In this document: positions 1-9,322 of the stretch, in pieces
How positions within the stretch are numbered: the stretch's first letter is position 1
Layout of the letters: every line of letters starts with the position of its first letter
Notes under the pieces: model-generated
What the model was told of the DNA's origin: nothing
Databases searched by the model: none
What the model saw: only the letters and a program-made list of their open reading frames with translations
Program-made: the position numbers and the translations under genes
DNA from: Arthrobacter burdickii
GTDB taxonomy: Bacteria > Actinomycetota > Actinomycetes > Actinomycetales > Micrococcaceae
Length of the DNA stretch: 64,000 nucleotides
Assembly (NCBI RefSeq): GCF_030433645.1
Contig: NZ_JAROCG010000001.1
Location: 2,294,001 to 2,358,000 of the forward strand
Direction: 5' to 3'

Positions 1-918
1 GTCCACGATGTCGCGTGCCACGTAGACGTGCTCGGGGAGCTTGAGCTGCTTCACCATCTCATCGATGATACGGATGTTGGCCTGGTGGGGGAGGAACACC
101 GCGAGGTCGTCCGCTGTGACGCCGGCGGCGTCGAGGGCGCGCTGCGCGACCTTCGCCATCTCCCACACCGCCCAGCGGAACACGGTCGGTCCGTCCTGGC
201 GCATGGTCGGCCACAGGCTCTCGCGGCCGGCGTCGACGTCCTGCTCGCGCTCGGTATCGGTGGCGACGGCGCCGATGGCGTAGTCCCGGACATCGGTCAG
301 GGAGCGCGTCATCCGGATCGCCTCGTGCTTGCTGCCGTCGGACCCCCAGACGGAGGGCCCGATGCCGGCTGCGTCACCGGGTCCGATGACGACGGCGCCC
401 GCTCCGTCGCCGAGGAGGAAGGAGATCGTGCGGTCGGAGTTGTCGATGAAGTCCGAGAGCTTCTCGACGCCGACCACCAGGACGTACTCGGCCGTGCCGG
501 CGTGGACCAGGGCGTCGCCCTGGGCGATCCCGTAGCAGTAGCCGGCACAGGCGGCCGAGATGTCGTACGCGGGTGCGGGCGTCGCTCCGAGGCGGTCGGT
601 CAGCTGCGCGGCGGCCGACGGCGTCGCATAGGGGTGGGTGACGGTCGACACCAGCACGGCGCCGAGCTGGGATGCCTCGATGCCCGCCGCGGCGAGTGCT
701 TCCCGGGAGGCGGCCTCCGCCATGTCGATGACGCTCACGTCGCGCGGAGCGCGGTGACGCGTGACGATGCCGGTCCGCTGCCGGATCCACTCGTCCGAGG
801 AGTCGATCCACTGGCACACGTCGTCGTTGGTGACGATGATCTCCGGCCGGTAGGCGCCGACGCCGAGGATGCGGGTGTGCTCGCGGAGGGGAGCTTGCTT
901 GATGGCGGTGATGCTCAC
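1..918 (-). CDS. fabH: beta-ketoacyl-ACP synthase III (FabH), 3' end cut by window edge
   Basis: FabH condenses an acyl-CoA starter with malonyl-ACP, the first elongation step of type II fatty-acid synthesis. The first 306 codons are visible. The catalytic Cys lies near residue 124 in SAACAGY, and the HQAN motif follows close to the edge; the Asn-containing motif lies outside the window. I start at the GTG ending at 918 because it overlaps the fabD stop as GTGA, a translational-coupling arrangement, and the protein then begins VSITAIKQAP, a normal FabH N-terminus. The gene is the second of a fabD-fabH operon that in relatives continues to acpP and fabF. Confidence 0.95.
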   Translation of the reverse strand, partial: MSITAIKQAPLREHTRILGVGAYRPEIIVTNDDVCQWIDSSDEWIRQRTGIVTRHRAPRDVSVIDMAEAASREALAAAGIEASQLGAVLVSTVTHPYATPSAAAQLTDRLGATPAPAYDISAACAGYCYGIAQGDALVHAGTAEYVLVVGVEKLSDFIDNSDRTISFLLGDGAGAVVIGPGDAAGIGPSVWGSDGSKHEAIRMTRSLTDVRDYAIGAVATDTEREQDVDAGRESLWPTMRQDGPTVFRWAVWEMAKVAQRALDAAGVTADDLAVFLPHQANIRIIDEMVKQLKLPEHVYVARDIVD

Positions 919-1880
919 TGAGGTCCTTCGGGGGTAAGGGACGGATCGAGGTCCGTGGTCCGCGAGTGCTCCTGCATGAAGCTGCGGGCGGCATCCAGGT
1001 CCTCGGGCGATTTTACGGCCAGTGCTGCCGTACCGCGCATTCCGCGCTTTGCCAGGCCGGTCAGCGTTCCCGCCGGAGCGAGCTCGACCATCCCCGTGAC
1101 ACCCATCCCCTGCATCGATTCCATGCACAGGTCCCAGCGGACCGGACGCGATACCTGCGCGATCAGGCTGTCGAGGTTGCCCTCACCGGTCGCCACGGGC
1201 TGCCCGTCATAGTTGGACATGAGGGTGGCCACCGGGTCGGCGGGTGCCAGTGACGGCCGCAGTGCCTCGAGGGCTGTGACGGCGGGAGACATGTGGCCGG
1301 TGTGGAAGGCGCCGGCGACCTTGAGTGCGATCACCCGGGCCTTCGCGGGCGGGTTCCCGGCAAGCGCTGCGAGCTGCTCGAGGGTTCCCGCGGCAACCAC
1401 CTGCCCACCACCGTTGGCGTTCGCGGCGGTGAGGCCGAGTTCCGCGAGCCGCGCTGCGACCTCCTCGGGATCGCCACCCAGGACCGCGCTCATGCCGGTC
1501 GGTGTCGCGGCGGCAGCTTCCGCCATCGCCGTGGCGCGGACCCGGACGAACGCGACGGCGTCGTCCTCGGAGAGGGCTCCGGCGATGCCGGACGCCGTCA
1601 GTTCGCCCACGGAGTGTCCTGCCACGACGGTCGCTGCGGTCAGCGGAGAATTCTGGAGGAGGAGGCGGGCGGTTACGAGGCCGGCGGCCACGATGAGCGG
1701 CTGGGCGACGGCGGTGTCCTTGATGGTCTCCTCGTCGGAGACGGTTCCGTGCCGGATGAGGTCGGTGCCGGCCCGGTTGCTGAGACGCTCGAGGTGGTCC
1801 CTTACTCCCGGAAGGTCGAGCCAGGGGCTGAGGAAGCCCGGGGTCTGTGAGCCCTGTCCGGGGCAGGCGATTGCAAGCAC
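915..1880 (-). CDS. fabD: malonyl-CoA:ACP transacylase (FabD)
   Basis: FabD loads malonyl groups from CoA onto acyl carrier protein for fatty-acid elongation. At 321 aa it has family length. The oxyanion motif GQGSQ is at residues 8-12, the nucleophile is Ser90 in GHSVGE, and the active-site His is about residue 193 in GAFHTGHM. The start is GTG, preceded by a GGAAAG purine stretch. The gene follows a regulator gene and runs into fabH with a GTGA overlap. A TTTGT-N9-ACAA palindrome lies about 70 bp upstream, so transcription is probably controlled by the neighbouring FasR/MabR-type protein. Confidence 0.96.
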   Translation of the reverse strand: MLAIACPGQGSQTPGFLSPWLDLPGVRDHLERLSNRAGTDLIRHGTVSDEETIKDTAVAQPLIVAAGLVTARLLLQNSPLTAATVVAGHSVGELTASGIAGALSEDDAVAFVRVRATAMAEAAAATPTGMSAVLGGDPEEVAARLAELGLTAANANGGGQVVAAGTLEQLAALAGNPPAKARVIALKVAGAFHTGHMSPAVTALEALRPSLAPADPVATLMSNYDGQPVATGEGNLDSLIAQVSRPVRWDLCMESMQGMGVTGMVELAPAGTLTGLAKRGMRGTAALAVKSPEDLDAARSFMQEHSRTTDLDPSLTPEGPQ

Positions 1881-1946
1881 TGTTCCAGCTTTCCAAAGAG
1901 GTGGAGCATTATCGGGTGTTCGGCTGAACCAAGCTGGCTGTGCCTC

Positions 1947-1964
1947 TTTGTAGGAAGTCTACAA
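1947..1964. promoter_or_regulatory. Candidate FasR/MabR operator upstream of fabD
   Basis: The sequence TTTGTAGGAAGTCTACAA contains a perfect TTGTAG/CTACAA inverted repeat with a 5-bp centre. It overlaps the stop codon of the regulator gene. A second copy, 15 of 18 bases identical, sits upstream of the regulator itself. The TTTGT-N9-ACAA layout matches the site I recall for M. tuberculosis MabR (TTTTGT-N9-ACAAAA). A TAATGC/GATAAT-like -10 lies near 1900-1910, which would place this box around -55, a usual activator position. Binding by the local regulator is inference. Confidence 0.65.
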
Positions 1965-3287
1965 GGCACTCGGACGCCCGAGAGGAACCGGCGGGGCTTT
2001 GTCGATGCTTCCAGCGCGGGCCGCGCGCCCGTTTCCCGTCCCCGGCGCGCCGTTCGCAGCGACGGGCGGGGCCGGCGGTGCGGAGAGGCGTCCGACGACC
2101 AGCGCGGTCTGCAGGACGTACGCCTCCCTGGGGATCAGGGGGTCCCACCCGGTCACGTCGCACACCCGGCGGAGGCGGTACCGGACCGTGTTGGCGTGCA
2201 CGAAGAGGGACCGCGAGGTGGCTTCGAGTGAGTGCCCGAGGGTGAGGTAGGCGGACAGGGTCTGCTCGAGCCCGTTGGACGCGGCCAGCAGCGGACGGTA
2301 GATGGTGCGTACGAGCGACCGCCGGGCCGTGTCGTCCCCCGACATCACGCGCTCCGGCCACAGGTCCTCCGACGAGACGGGGCGCGGGGCTCCGGGCCAG
2401 GCGCGGGCGGCGGTGAGTCCGGCGAAGGCGGCCTGGGCGGAACTGCTGGCGGCGACTAGCGACTCCGCCTCCGGCCCGAACACGACGGCGCCGTCCCCGA
2501 AGAGCTCGCTGATCCTGGGGTAGGCCTTCGCGGGGTCCCGCACGCCTCCGAGCACGAGGATGAGCCGCTCGCCCTGGATGCCCACCAGGACGTCCTCCGC
2601 GAGGCGCCCGGTGACGCGGCGGAGCTCGTTGAGGAAACCGACGTTCGGTTCGGAGGGAGCGCTGCCGACCATCACCGTGATGCGGGCCTGCGATTTCCAG
2701 CCGACCGCGGCGATGCGGGAGCGCAGGGCGTCGGAGCTCTCGCCGCGGAGGATGGCGTCGACCACCAGCGCCTCGAGGCGCGTGTCCCACGACCCCCGGG
2801 TCTCGGCCGCCCGGGCATAGACGTCCGCCGCGGCGAAGGCGACCTCGCGGGAGTACCGGAGCACGGCCTCGCGCAGCGGCGCCTGGTCGGCCGCGGGCGC
2901 GAGGAACGGCACGTGGTCCTCGACCACCTGCACCACCACGCGGATGAGCTGGAGGGCCTTCTGCAGGCTGATGGATCGCGTCAGCTCGGTGGGCGCCGTG
3001 CCGAAGACATCACTCAGGACCCACTCCGGGGACACGGGCTTCTGGTACCAGTTGACGAAGGAGGCGATGCCCTTCTGCGCCACCATCCCGAGGGCGGACC
3101 GCTCGTCCGGCCGGAGCCCGCGGTACCACGGCAGGTCCGCGTCGAGCTGCTTGAGGGTCGCCGTGGAGAGGGAGCCGATCGTGGAGCGCAGCTTCTCGAC
3201 GGTGGCGGGATCCGGGGGAGTTGCACCTGCGTTGGTCGCTCCGGCCGCCCTCGGGGCGCTACCGGGATCATCTTCGGGCTGCGGCAT
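1959..3287 (-). CDS. fasR: PucR/CdaR-type regulator of fatty-acid synthesis (FasR/MabR-like)
   Basis: This is a 442-aa protein whose C-terminal helix-turn-helix reads HANTVRYRLRRV, the PucR signature, at about residues 380-395. The middle region looks like the GGDEF-related linker of this family. Its position between aceE and fabD is the position of M. tuberculosis Rv2242 (MabR) and Streptomyces FasR, which control the FAS II operon. The symbol rests on family plus synteny, not on direct evidence. The ATG at 3287 has a TATGCT box ending 6 bases upstream, predicting a leaderless or near-leaderless message. A possible autoregulatory operator lies at 3324-3342. The C-terminal tail (about 30 residues) is low-complexity and poorly conserved in look. 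Confidence 0.85.
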   Translation of the reverse strand: MPQPEDDPGSAPRAAGATNAGATPPDPATVEKLRSTIGSLSTATLKQLDADLPWYRGLRPDERSALGMVAQKGIASFVNWYQKPVSPEWVLSDVFGTAPTELTRSISLQKALQLIRVVVQVVEDHVPFLAPAADQAPLREAVLRYSREVAFAAADVYARAAETRGSWDTRLEALVVDAILRGESSDALRSRIAAVGWKSQARITVMVGSAPSEPNVGFLNELRRVTGRLAEDVLVGIQGERLILVLGGVRDPAKAYPRISELFGDGAVVFGPEAESLVAASSSAQAAFAGLTAARAWPGAPRPVSSEDLWPERVMSGDDTARRSLVRTIYRPLLAASNGLEQTLSAYLTLGHSLEATSRSLFVHANTVRYRLRRVCDVTGWDPLIPREAYVLQTALVVGRLSAPPAPPVAANGAPGTGNGRAARAGSIDKAPPVPLGRPSAL

Positions 3288-3323
3288 CCTCCGAGCATAC
3301 GGTCTCGGTGCCGCAGCCTTCCA

Positions 3324-3344
3324 TTTGTGAGAAGGCTACAAAAA
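3324..3344. promoter_or_regulatory. Candidate FasR/MabR autoregulatory operator
   Basis: TTTGTGAGAAGGCTACAA differs at only three positions from the 18-bp box before fabD and keeps the TTTGT-N9-ACAA spacing. It lies 37 bp upstream of the regulator start codon and about 25 bp from the TATGCT -10-like box. It therefore overlaps where a -35 would be, which suits autorepression or self-activation. The run of A residues at its right edge also forms, on the minus strand, the T-tract of the aceE terminator. Confidence 0.6.
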
Positions 3345-3345
3345 G

Positions 3346-3387
3346 GGCGACGGCGGACGCAGCGTGGGTGCTGCGTCCGCCGTCGCC
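3346..3387 (-). terminator. Rho-independent terminator of aceE
   Basis: An 18-bp perfect stem (arms 3346-3363 and 3370-3387) with a 6-nt loop is followed on the minus strand by CCCTTTTTG. It lies 22 bp after the aceE stop. Its T-tract is shared with the operator of the next gene. Confidence 0.85.
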
Positions 3388-3409
3388 TTCTGGTGCGGTG
3401 GTGCGGGGG

Positions 3410-6163
3410 TTAGGCTTCGCCGCCGGCGTTGCCGGTGGTGCCGGCGTTGACGTCGAGCAGGCGGTACTTCTCGATGGCTTCCTTGGGCGCGTTGGCGTCG
3501 ACCTCGCCGCGGCGGGCGAGCATCTCGAGGGCCCGGACGACGACGGAGTGGCTGTCGATCTTGAAGAACCGGCGTGCCGCGGCGCGCGTGTCCGAGAAGC
3601 CGAAGCCGTCGGCTCCGAGGGTCGCGAACTCGTTCGGGAGGAACTGGCGGATCTGGTCCGGGACGGCCTTCATGAAGTCGGAGACCGCGACGATCGGACC
3701 GGTCGCCCCTTCGAGCTGCTGGGTGATGAACGGCTTGCGTGCCTCGGCGCCGGGGTTGAGGAAGGCTTCCTCCTCGGCGTCCAGGCCGTCGCGGCGCAGT
3801 TCGTTCCAGGACGTCACGGACCACACATCGGCCGAGACGCCCCATTCCTTGGCGAGGATCTCCTGGGCTTCCAGGGCCCAGGGGACGGCCACGCCGGAGG
3901 CGAGCAGCTGCGTGCGGGGCCCGTCGACCTTCGCGGGCTTGAGCAGGTAGATGCCCTTGAGCAGGCCCTGAACGTCCAGTTCCTCCGGTTCGGCCGGCTG
4001 CACGAAGGGCTCGTTGTACACGGTGAGGTAGTACATGACGTTGCGGAAGGACTCGGGCTTGTCGCCGATGTCCCCGTACATGCGGTTCAGGCCGTCGCGG
4101 ACGATGTGCCCGATCTCGTACCCGAACGCGGGGTCGTAGGTGATCACGGCGGGGTTGGTCGAGGCGAGGATCGGCGAGTGCCCGTCGGCGTGCTGCAGGC
4201 CCTCACCGGTGAGCGTGGTGCGTCCTGCGGTGGCGCCGATGATGAACCCGCGGGCCATCTGGTCCGCGGCGGCCCAGATCGAGTCCCCGGTGCGCTGGAA
4301 CCCGAACATCGAGTAGAACACGTAGATCGGGATCAGCGGTTGGCCCTGCGTGGCGTAGGCAGTGCCGGCGGCGGTGAAGGCCGCCATCGATCCGGCCTCG
4401 TTGATGCCCGCGTGCAGGATCTGGCCCTCGATGGACTCCTTGTACGCCAGGACCAGGTCGCGGTCCACGGACAGGTAGTTCTGGCCGTTGGGGTTGTAGA
4501 TCTTCGCCGTGGGGAAGAACGCGTCCATGCCGAAGGTGCGGGCCTCGTCCGGGATGATCGGCGCGATGCGCCGGCCGAATTCCTTGTCCCGCATCAGGTC
4601 CTTCAGGATGCGCACGAATGCCATCGTGGTCGCGGCCGCCTGCTTGCCCGAACCCCGCTTGGCCGTCTCGTACGCCTTGTCGCCCGGCAGCACGACGTCG
4701 GTGTGCCTGGTACGCCGTTCCGGCACGAAACCGCCGAGCTCGCGGCGGCGCTCGAGCAGGTACTTGATCTCCGGGGCGTCGGCGCCCGGGTGGTAGTACG
4801 GCGCGTTGTAGAGGTCGTCGTCGATCTGCTCGTCGGTGACCGGGATGCGCAGGTGGTCACGGAACGCCTTGAGGTCGGCGTTGGTGAGCTTCTTCATCTG
4901 GTGGGTCGCGTTGCGGCCCTCGAAGTGCGGGCCCAGGCCGTAGCCCTTGACGGTCTTGGCGAGGATGACGGTGGGCTTGCCCTTGAACTCCGTGGCGGCC
5001 TTGTACGCGGCGTAGACCTTGCGGTAGTCGTGCCCGCCGCGCTTGAGGTTCCAGATCTCGTCGTCCGAGAGGTCCTCGACCATGGCCTTGGTCGCGGGGG
5101 ACTTGCCGAAGAAATGATCGCGCACGAAGCCGCCGGACTCGGCCTTGTAGGTCTGGTAGTCGCCGTCGGGCGTCTGGTTCATGATGTCCACCAGCGCGCC
5201 GGCGTCGTCCTTCTCCAGCAGCGCATCCCACTCGCGCCCCCAGACGACCTTGATGACGTTCCAGCCCGCACCGCGGAAGAACGCCTCGAGTTCCTGCATG
5301 ATCTTGCCGTTGCCGCGGACCGGTCCGTCCAGGCGCTGCAGGTTGCAGTTGATCACGAAGTTGAGGTTGTCGAGCTTCTCGTTCGCGGCCAGCTGGAGCA
5401 GGCCGCGCGACTCGGGCTCGTCCATCTCACCATCGCCCAGGAACGCCCAGACCTGCTGCTCCGAGGTGTCCTTGAACCCGCGGTTGTGCAGGTAGCGGTT
5501 GGACTGCGCCTGGTAGATCGCGTTCATCGGCCCGATGCCCATCGACACGGTCGGGAATTCCCAGAAGTCCGGCATCAGGCGCGGGTGCGGATACGAGGAG
5601 AGCGCGGAGCCCTCCTTCGACTTCTCCTGCCGGAAGCCGTCCAGGTCCTCCTCGGTGAGGCGGCCCTCGAGGTACGCCCGTGCGTACATGCCCGGGGACG
5701 CGTGTCCCTGGAAGAAGACCTGGTCTCCGCCGCTGGGGTGGTCCTTGCCCTTGAAGAAGTGGTTGAAACCGACCTCGTAGAGCGTCGCCGCGCCCGCGTA
5801 GGTGGAGATGTGCCCGCCGACGCCGATCTCCGGGCGCTGGGCGCGGTGGACCATGACGGCGGCATTCCAGCGCATCCATGCGCGGTACTTCCGCTCGATC
5901 TCCTCATCCCCGGGGAACTCGGCTTCCTGATCCGCCGGGATGGTGTTGACGTAGTCCGTCGTCGTGACCATGGGCACGCCCACGGACTGTGCACCGGCAC
6001 GCTGCAGGAGCGAACGCATGATGTACTGCGCGCGCTCGGTGCCCTGGGTGCGAATCAGCTGGTCGAGGGATTCGATCCACTCCGCGGTCTCTTCCGGATC
6101 CCCATCGGGCTTGCCGACGGTCAGACCGCTCAGAATATCCGCTGTACCTTGTTCTGCAGCCAC
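3410..6163 (-). CDS. aceE: pyruvate dehydrogenase E1 component, homodimeric type (AceE)
   Basis: AceE is the thiamine-diphosphate decarboxylase of the pyruvate dehydrogenase complex, feeding acetyl-CoA to the TCA cycle and fatty-acid synthesis. The GTG at 6163 gives 917 aa, matching actinobacterial AceE, and is preceded by GGAGAG about 8 nt upstream. A longer open frame continues upstream to 7507, but that part only mirrors the genes on the other strand. The ThDP-binding [10 protein letters not shown] segment is near residues 250-260 and the C-terminal transketolase domain is complete. E2 and E3 genes are not in the window. The strong terminator at 3346-3387 makes it a single-gene unit. Confidence 0.95.
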   Translation of the reverse strand: MAAEQGTADILSGLTVGKPDGDPEETAEWIESLDQLIRTQGTERAQYIMRSLLQRAGAQSVGVPMVTTTDYVNTIPADQEAEFPGDEEIERKYRAWMRWNAAVMVHRAQRPEIGVGGHISTYAGAATLYEVGFNHFFKGKDHPSGGDQVFFQGHASPGMYARAYLEGRLTEEDLDGFRQEKSKEGSALSSYPHPRLMPDFWEFPTVSMGIGPMNAIYQAQSNRYLHNRGFKDTSEQQVWAFLGDGEMDEPESRGLLQLAANEKLDNLNFVINCNLQRLDGPVRGNGKIMQELEAFFRGAGWNVIKVVWGREWDALLEKDDAGALVDIMNQTPDGDYQTYKAESGGFVRDHFFGKSPATKAMVEDLSDDEIWNLKRGGHDYRKVYAAYKAATEFKGKPTVILAKTVKGYGLGPHFEGRNATHQMKKLTNADLKAFRDHLRIPVTDEQIDDDLYNAPYYHPGADAPEIKYLLERRRELGGFVPERRTRHTDVVLPGDKAYETAKRGSGKQAAATTMAFVRILKDLMRDKEFGRRIAPIIPDEARTFGMDAFFPTAKIYNPNGQNYLSVDRDLVLAYKESIEGQILHAGINEAGSMAAFTAAGTAYATQGQPLIPIYVFYSMFGFQRTGDSIWAAADQMARGFIIGATAGRTTLTGEGLQHADGHSPILASTNPAVITYDPAFGYEIGHIVRDGLNRMYGDIGDKPESFRNVMYYLTVYNEPFVQPAEPEELDVQGLLKGIYLLKPAKVDGPRTQLLASGVAVPWALEAQEILAKEWGVSADVWSVTSWNELRRDGLDAEEEAFLNPGAEARKPFITQQLEGATGPIVAVSDFMKAVPDQIRQFLPNEFATLGADGFGFSDTRAAARRFFKIDSHSVVVRALEMLARRGEVDANAPKEAIEKYRLLDVNAGTTGNAGGEA

Positions 6164-6514
6164 GCGATATCTCTCCACTTCCACAGATCTTGTCTGTGTC
6201 GCTTTATGCCTGCGCCCGGCTCGTGGGCCCGCGCAGGGATGCAAGCCCCGGTGCTTGGACCGCGGCCATATAAGGCCACACTCTATCGCCGCCGGGCCTT
6301 CCATGCGTAGCGGGACCGGGGCCGCCGGGCAGATTACGCCGAGGGCTTGCCCTTCCTGCCCCGGTGCGGACGCCGGGGCGTCGCGTCGGGGCACCCGGAG
6401 CCCCAAATCGAGGCACTGGCTTGATGCTTGGCGGATAAGGGTGTTGGCTGGTAGCAATGTATATCTACACGAGGGCCCGTCAGCCGACAGTCCCGTCTTT
6501 CCAGGAGGAGCTAA
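6164..6514. promoter_or_regulatory. Divergent aceE / DUF3052 intergenic region
   Basis: This stretch separates two divergently transcribed units and must hold both promoters. For the plus strand I see TTGGCG (6428-6433) and TAGCAAT (6452-6458) with an 18-bp spacer, about 55 bp before the DUF3052 start. For aceE, the AT-rich CCATATAAGG around 6267-6276 is the only conspicuous -10-like sequence. I find no ORF or RNA structure that I trust. Confidence 0.35.
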
Positions 6515-6934
6515 GTGAGCGAGGCTGAAGCCGCCACTGCGGTCAACGTGGCAGGCAAGTTGGGTTTCAAGGACGGAGACCTTGTTCAGGAACTCGGCTA
6601 CGACGACGACGTCGACTTCGACTTCCGGGAGAGCCTGGAGGACGGCATCGGCACCGAGCTGCTCACGGAGGATGACCAGGACGTCGTCGACGGTGTGATC
6701 CTCTGGTGGCGCAACGGGGACGGCGACCTCGTCGACGCCCTCGTGGACGCCCTGACCTCGCTCGGCGCCGGCGGCGTCGTCTGGCTCTTCACGCCCAAAT
6801 CCGGCCGCCCCGGCTATGTGGCTCCGGCGGACATCCAGGAAGCCGCTCCGACGGCCGGCCTGCACTCGACGTCGTCGGCCGGGGTCTCCAAGGAATGGGC
6901 CGCGACTCGGCTCGTCAGCCGCCGGAAGCAGTAG
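6515..6934 (+). CDS. DUF3052 family protein
   Basis: This 139-aa acidic protein belongs to DUF3052, an actinobacterial family conserved beside aceE (Rv2239c in M. tuberculosis). Its function is not known to me. The fold core shows a [14 protein letters not shown] start, an acidic central part and a WWR-GDGDL segment, ending with a hydrophobic [15 protein letters not shown] strand and a basic tail. The GTG start at 6515 has an AGGAGGAG Shine-Dalgarno 6 nt upstream. It is followed after 3 bp by a peroxiredoxin gene and then a sirtuin, so the three are probably cotranscribed. Confidence 0.9.
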   Translation: MSEAEAATAVNVAGKLGFKDGDLVQELGYDDDVDFDFRESLEDGIGTELLTEDDQDVVDGVILWWRNGDGDLVDALVDALTSLGAGGVVWLFTPKSGRPGYVAPADIQEAAPTAGLHSTSSAGVSKEWAATRLVSRRKQ

Positions 6935-6937
6935 GCC

Positions 6938-7402
6938 TTGCCGCTCGAGGTCGGGTCCGCCGCGCCCAGGTTCACGCTCGACAACCAGTTCGGCGAGACC
7001 GTGGACAGCGCGTCGCTCGTCGGCGGCTCCGTCGTCGTCTTCTTCCCGTTCGCCTTCTCCCGCGTGTGTACCGATGAACTCGGCCAGCTCCGGGAGAACC
7101 TCGACCTCTTCGACGCCGCGGGCGTCACGCTGGTCGCGGTGTCCGTCGACCACAAGTACACGCTGCGCGCCTTCGCGGACGCTAACGACATCTCCTTCGA
7201 CCTCCTGGCAGACTTCTGGCCCCACGGCTCGGTGACCCGCGCCTTCGACGCCTTCGACGCCGTCCACGGGTACGCGGAGCGGGTCAGCTACGTCCTGGAC
7301 GGCTCCGGTACCGTGCGTGCCGTGGTGTCGTCGCCGCACGGACAGGGGCGGCCCATCGCCGACTACGCGCGAGCGCTGGGCTCGGTCGAAGCCGCACTGT
7401 GA
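6938..7402 (+). CDS. ahpE: AhpE-like 1-Cys peroxiredoxin
   Basis: This 154-aa thioredoxin-fold peroxidase reduces hydroperoxides. The peroxidatic Cys is in the [12 protein letters not shown] segment near residue 46, with the catalytic Thr/Arg surroundings typical of AhpE. No second resolving Cys is present, consistent with a 1-Cys enzyme recycled by mycothiol or mycoredoxin in actinobacteria. The start is TTG, 3 bp after the DUF3052 stop, with GGAAG inside the preceding gene as Shine-Dalgarno. The order AhpE-DUF3052-AceE is shared with M. tuberculosis (Rv2238c, Rv2239c, Rv2241), which supports the symbol. Confidence 0.88.
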   Translation: MPLEVGSAAPRFTLDNQFGETVDSASLVGGSVVVFFPFAFSRVCTDELGQLRENLDLFDAAGVTLVAVSVDHKYTLRAFADANDISFDLLADFWPHGSVTRAFDAFDAVHGYAERVSYVLDGSGTVRAVVSSPHGQGRPIADYARALGSVEAAL

Positions 7403-8355
7403 CGGCGGCGGGGGACAAGCGCGAGCAGGACGTGCCCGGGCCCGAATCCAACCCCCGCCTCGGCCTGACCGGGTTCGCGAGCGGGACGCCGGCGTCGGCC
7501 CTCGCACCCCTGGCCCCCGGGGAGCGCGACCTCCTCGACCAGGCCGTCGACCTGCTCGGTGGCCTGCGGCTTGCCGTGCTGACCGGAGCGGGACTGAGCA
7601 CCGACTCGGGCATCCCCGATTACCGCGGCCCGCAGTCCGTCCCGCGCAATCCCATGACCTACCAGCAGTTCGTGGGCGACGAGGCGCTCCGCCGCCGCTA
7701 CTGGGCGCGCAACCACGTCGGCTGGCGGCATCTCCGCCGTGCCGACCCGAACGCGGGCCACGCAGCCGTGGCGAAACTGGAGCAGCGGGGCCTGCTGTCG
7801 GGCCTCATCACCCAGAACGTCGACAGGCTCCACTCCGCGGCCGGCAGCGTGAACGTCATCGACCTGCACGGGACGTTCGATCGCGTCGTGTGCCTGCAGT
7901 GCGCGTCGACCTTCGCGCGATCGCGCATCGCCGAGATCCTCGAGGACCTGAACCCGGGGTACCTCGAGCGGGAGTCCGACGCCGGCGACGTGGCCCCCGA
8001 CGCGGACGCGGATGTCGACGACACGGAGGACTTCGTAATGGCGCCCTGCCCGGTGTGCGGCGGGATGCTGAAGCCGGACTTCGTCTACTTCGGCGAGAAC
8101 GTGCCGAAGGACCGTGTCGCCGACGCGTACGCCATGGTGGATGCCGCAGGGGCGTTGCTGGTCGCCGGGTCGTCCCTGACGGTCATGAGCGGACTCCGCT
8201 TCGTCCGGCATGCCGTCAAGGCGGGCAAGCCCGCCGTCATCATCAACCGCGGCTGGACGCGCGGCGACGACCTCGCCACGCTCAAGATCGAGGCAGGCGT
8301 GTCGGAGGCCCTGACGTACCTGGCCGAACGGTTGCCCGAAGTTCCGCGGGCCTAG
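7399..8355 (+). CDS. Sir2-family NAD-dependent protein deacylase
   Basis: This sirtuin removes acyl groups from lysines using NAD. It is 318 aa, with a roughly 40-residue N-terminal extension before [16 protein letters not shown] (NAD binding). [12 protein letters not shown] and the catalytic His in DLHGTF follow, then two Cys pairs (CLQC and CPVC) that bind structural zinc. An acidic insertion (DADADVDD) sits between the Cys pairs. The GTG start overlaps the peroxiredoxin stop as GTGA, so expression is coupled. The placement next to aceE and redox genes is compatible with control of acetyl-CoA enzymes by deacetylation, but that is inference. Confidence 0.93.
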   Translation: MTAAGDKREQDVPGPESNPRLGLTGFASGTPASALAPLAPGERDLLDQAVDLLGGLRLAVLTGAGLSTDSGIPDYRGPQSVPRNPMTYQQFVGDEALRRRYWARNHVGWRHLRRADPNAGHAAVAKLEQRGLLSGLITQNVDRLHSAAGSVNVIDLHGTFDRVVCLQCASTFARSRIAEILEDLNPGYLERESDAGDVAPDADADVDDTEDFVMAPCPVCGGMLKPDFVYFGENVPKDRVADAYAMVDAAGALLVAGSSLTVMSGLRFVRHAVKAGKPAVIINRGWTRGDDLATLKIEAGVSEALTYLAERLPEVPRA

Positions 8356-8471
8356 GTGTTCTTCACCGGCTGGTCCGAGTAGTCAACCCGCAAAGCGAGT
8401 AGCGCCCACTGTTTCCCCGTCATCGGCTGCGCCGTAGGTTCATCCCATAGGTCTCTCAACTGGGGTGGAAC

Positions 8472-9062
8472 ATGCGTCATTCAACAAGGTCTCTGCTGGT
8501 CGCTCTCGGAACAGTGATGGCTGCAGCCGTCGCCCCCCTGGCCCTCGAATATCAGGGGCAGGCTGCGGAGGACGCTCCCGTCTCCGCCGTCGCGGACGCT
8601 GTCGCTCCAGCCCCCTCAGGTGTCGCCGGTGACGCCGTTGCGGATCCGGTCACGGCAATAGGCGGGCAGGACTCCCCGGTGCCCGAGGACACGCCTCCTG
8701 CGCCTGCTCCTGTTCCCGCGCAGCCCGGCAGTGGCATGGGTGGCGACCTCCCGCCCGGCTCGCTGCCCGTCCCGCCGTACCCGCAGTGTCCCATCACCGA
8801 GGCAGGGGTCTGGTGGACCGACCCCGCCGACCCCTACACGTGCATCCCGCCGGGCTCCATGCCGTTCCACGAGCCCACGCCACCGGGGATCGATCCGGAA
8901 CTGCTCGAGCCGATCTTCGAGGAGCCCCAGACCCCGCCCGGCCCCGGCGATGACTGCAGGCTCGTCGGCGCGCTGCAGTGCACCGTGACCATCATGGGCC
9001 AGGACTACGTGGTGACGTTCTCCGACGGCAAGCCCGTGGGCGTGGCGGAGGCCCGGCAGTAG
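8472..9062 (+). CDS. Secreted proline-rich hypothetical protein
   Basis: This 196-aa protein begins with a Sec-type signal peptide (basic RHSTR, hydrophobic core to about residue 25, AxA-like QAA cleavage region). A long Pro/Ala/Gly-rich linker follows, then a small C-terminal domain. Four Cys lie in the second half (CPITEAGVWW, YTCIPPG, DDCRLVGALQCTV), suggesting two disulfides in an exported protein. I do not recognise the family. ATG at 8472 has GGGGTGGA upstream. A perfect 40-bp palindromic terminator follows at 9101. Confidence 0.75.
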   Translation: MRHSTRSLLVALGTVMAAAVAPLALEYQGQAAEDAPVSAVADAVAPAPSGVAGDAVADPVTAIGGQDSPVPEDTPPAPAPVPAQPGSGMGGDLPPGSLPVPPYPQCPITEAGVWWTDPADPYTCIPPGSMPFHEPTPPGIDPELLEPIFEEPQTPPGPGDDCRLVGALQCTVTIMGQDYVVTFSDGKPVGVAEARQ

Positions 9063-9100
9063 CCGAGCGCCGTAGCCGACCGCGGGGAGCTCGGAATGCA

Positions 9101-9140
9101 GGAAGCCCCGCAGGTGCCGTACGGCACCTGCGGGGCTTCC
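9101..9140. terminator. Bidirectional terminator, perfect 40-bp palindrome
   Basis: The two 20-nt arms (9101-9120 and 9121-9140) are exactly complementary with no unpaired loop base. It separates the secreted-protein gene (plus) from tRNA-Val (minus), so it can terminate both. Confidence 0.8.
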
Positions 9141-9151
9141 CTGTTCACGAG

Positions 9152-9224
9152 TGGGTCCTACCGGGATCGAACCGATGACATCCACGGTGTAAACGTGGCG
9201 CTCTACCAGCTGAGCTAAAGACCC
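9152..9224 (-). tRNA. tRNA-Val (TAC)
   Basis: On the minus strand the 73-nt sequence begins GGGTCTTTAGCTCAG and ends with AGGACCC plus discriminator A. The anticodon loop TTTACAC carries TAC, and the T-arm reads GGTTCGATCCC. The acceptor stem has one G-T wobble. CCA is not encoded. Confidence 0.95.
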
Positions 9225-9322
9225 TGGTCCTGCGATGCCGTCCCGCCGGCTACAGCCGGCAGCGCGTCATCACGAGGATCGACTATACCGGCTCGGCGAA
9301 GGATCGCGCCAATCCGTGCACG

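Noticed and set aside
3221-6310. A 1029-codon open frame on the plus strand opposite aceE
   Set aside because: It is the antisense of aceE in high-GC DNA; the product is Val/Gly/Arg/Leu-rich with no domain, and aceE is intact.
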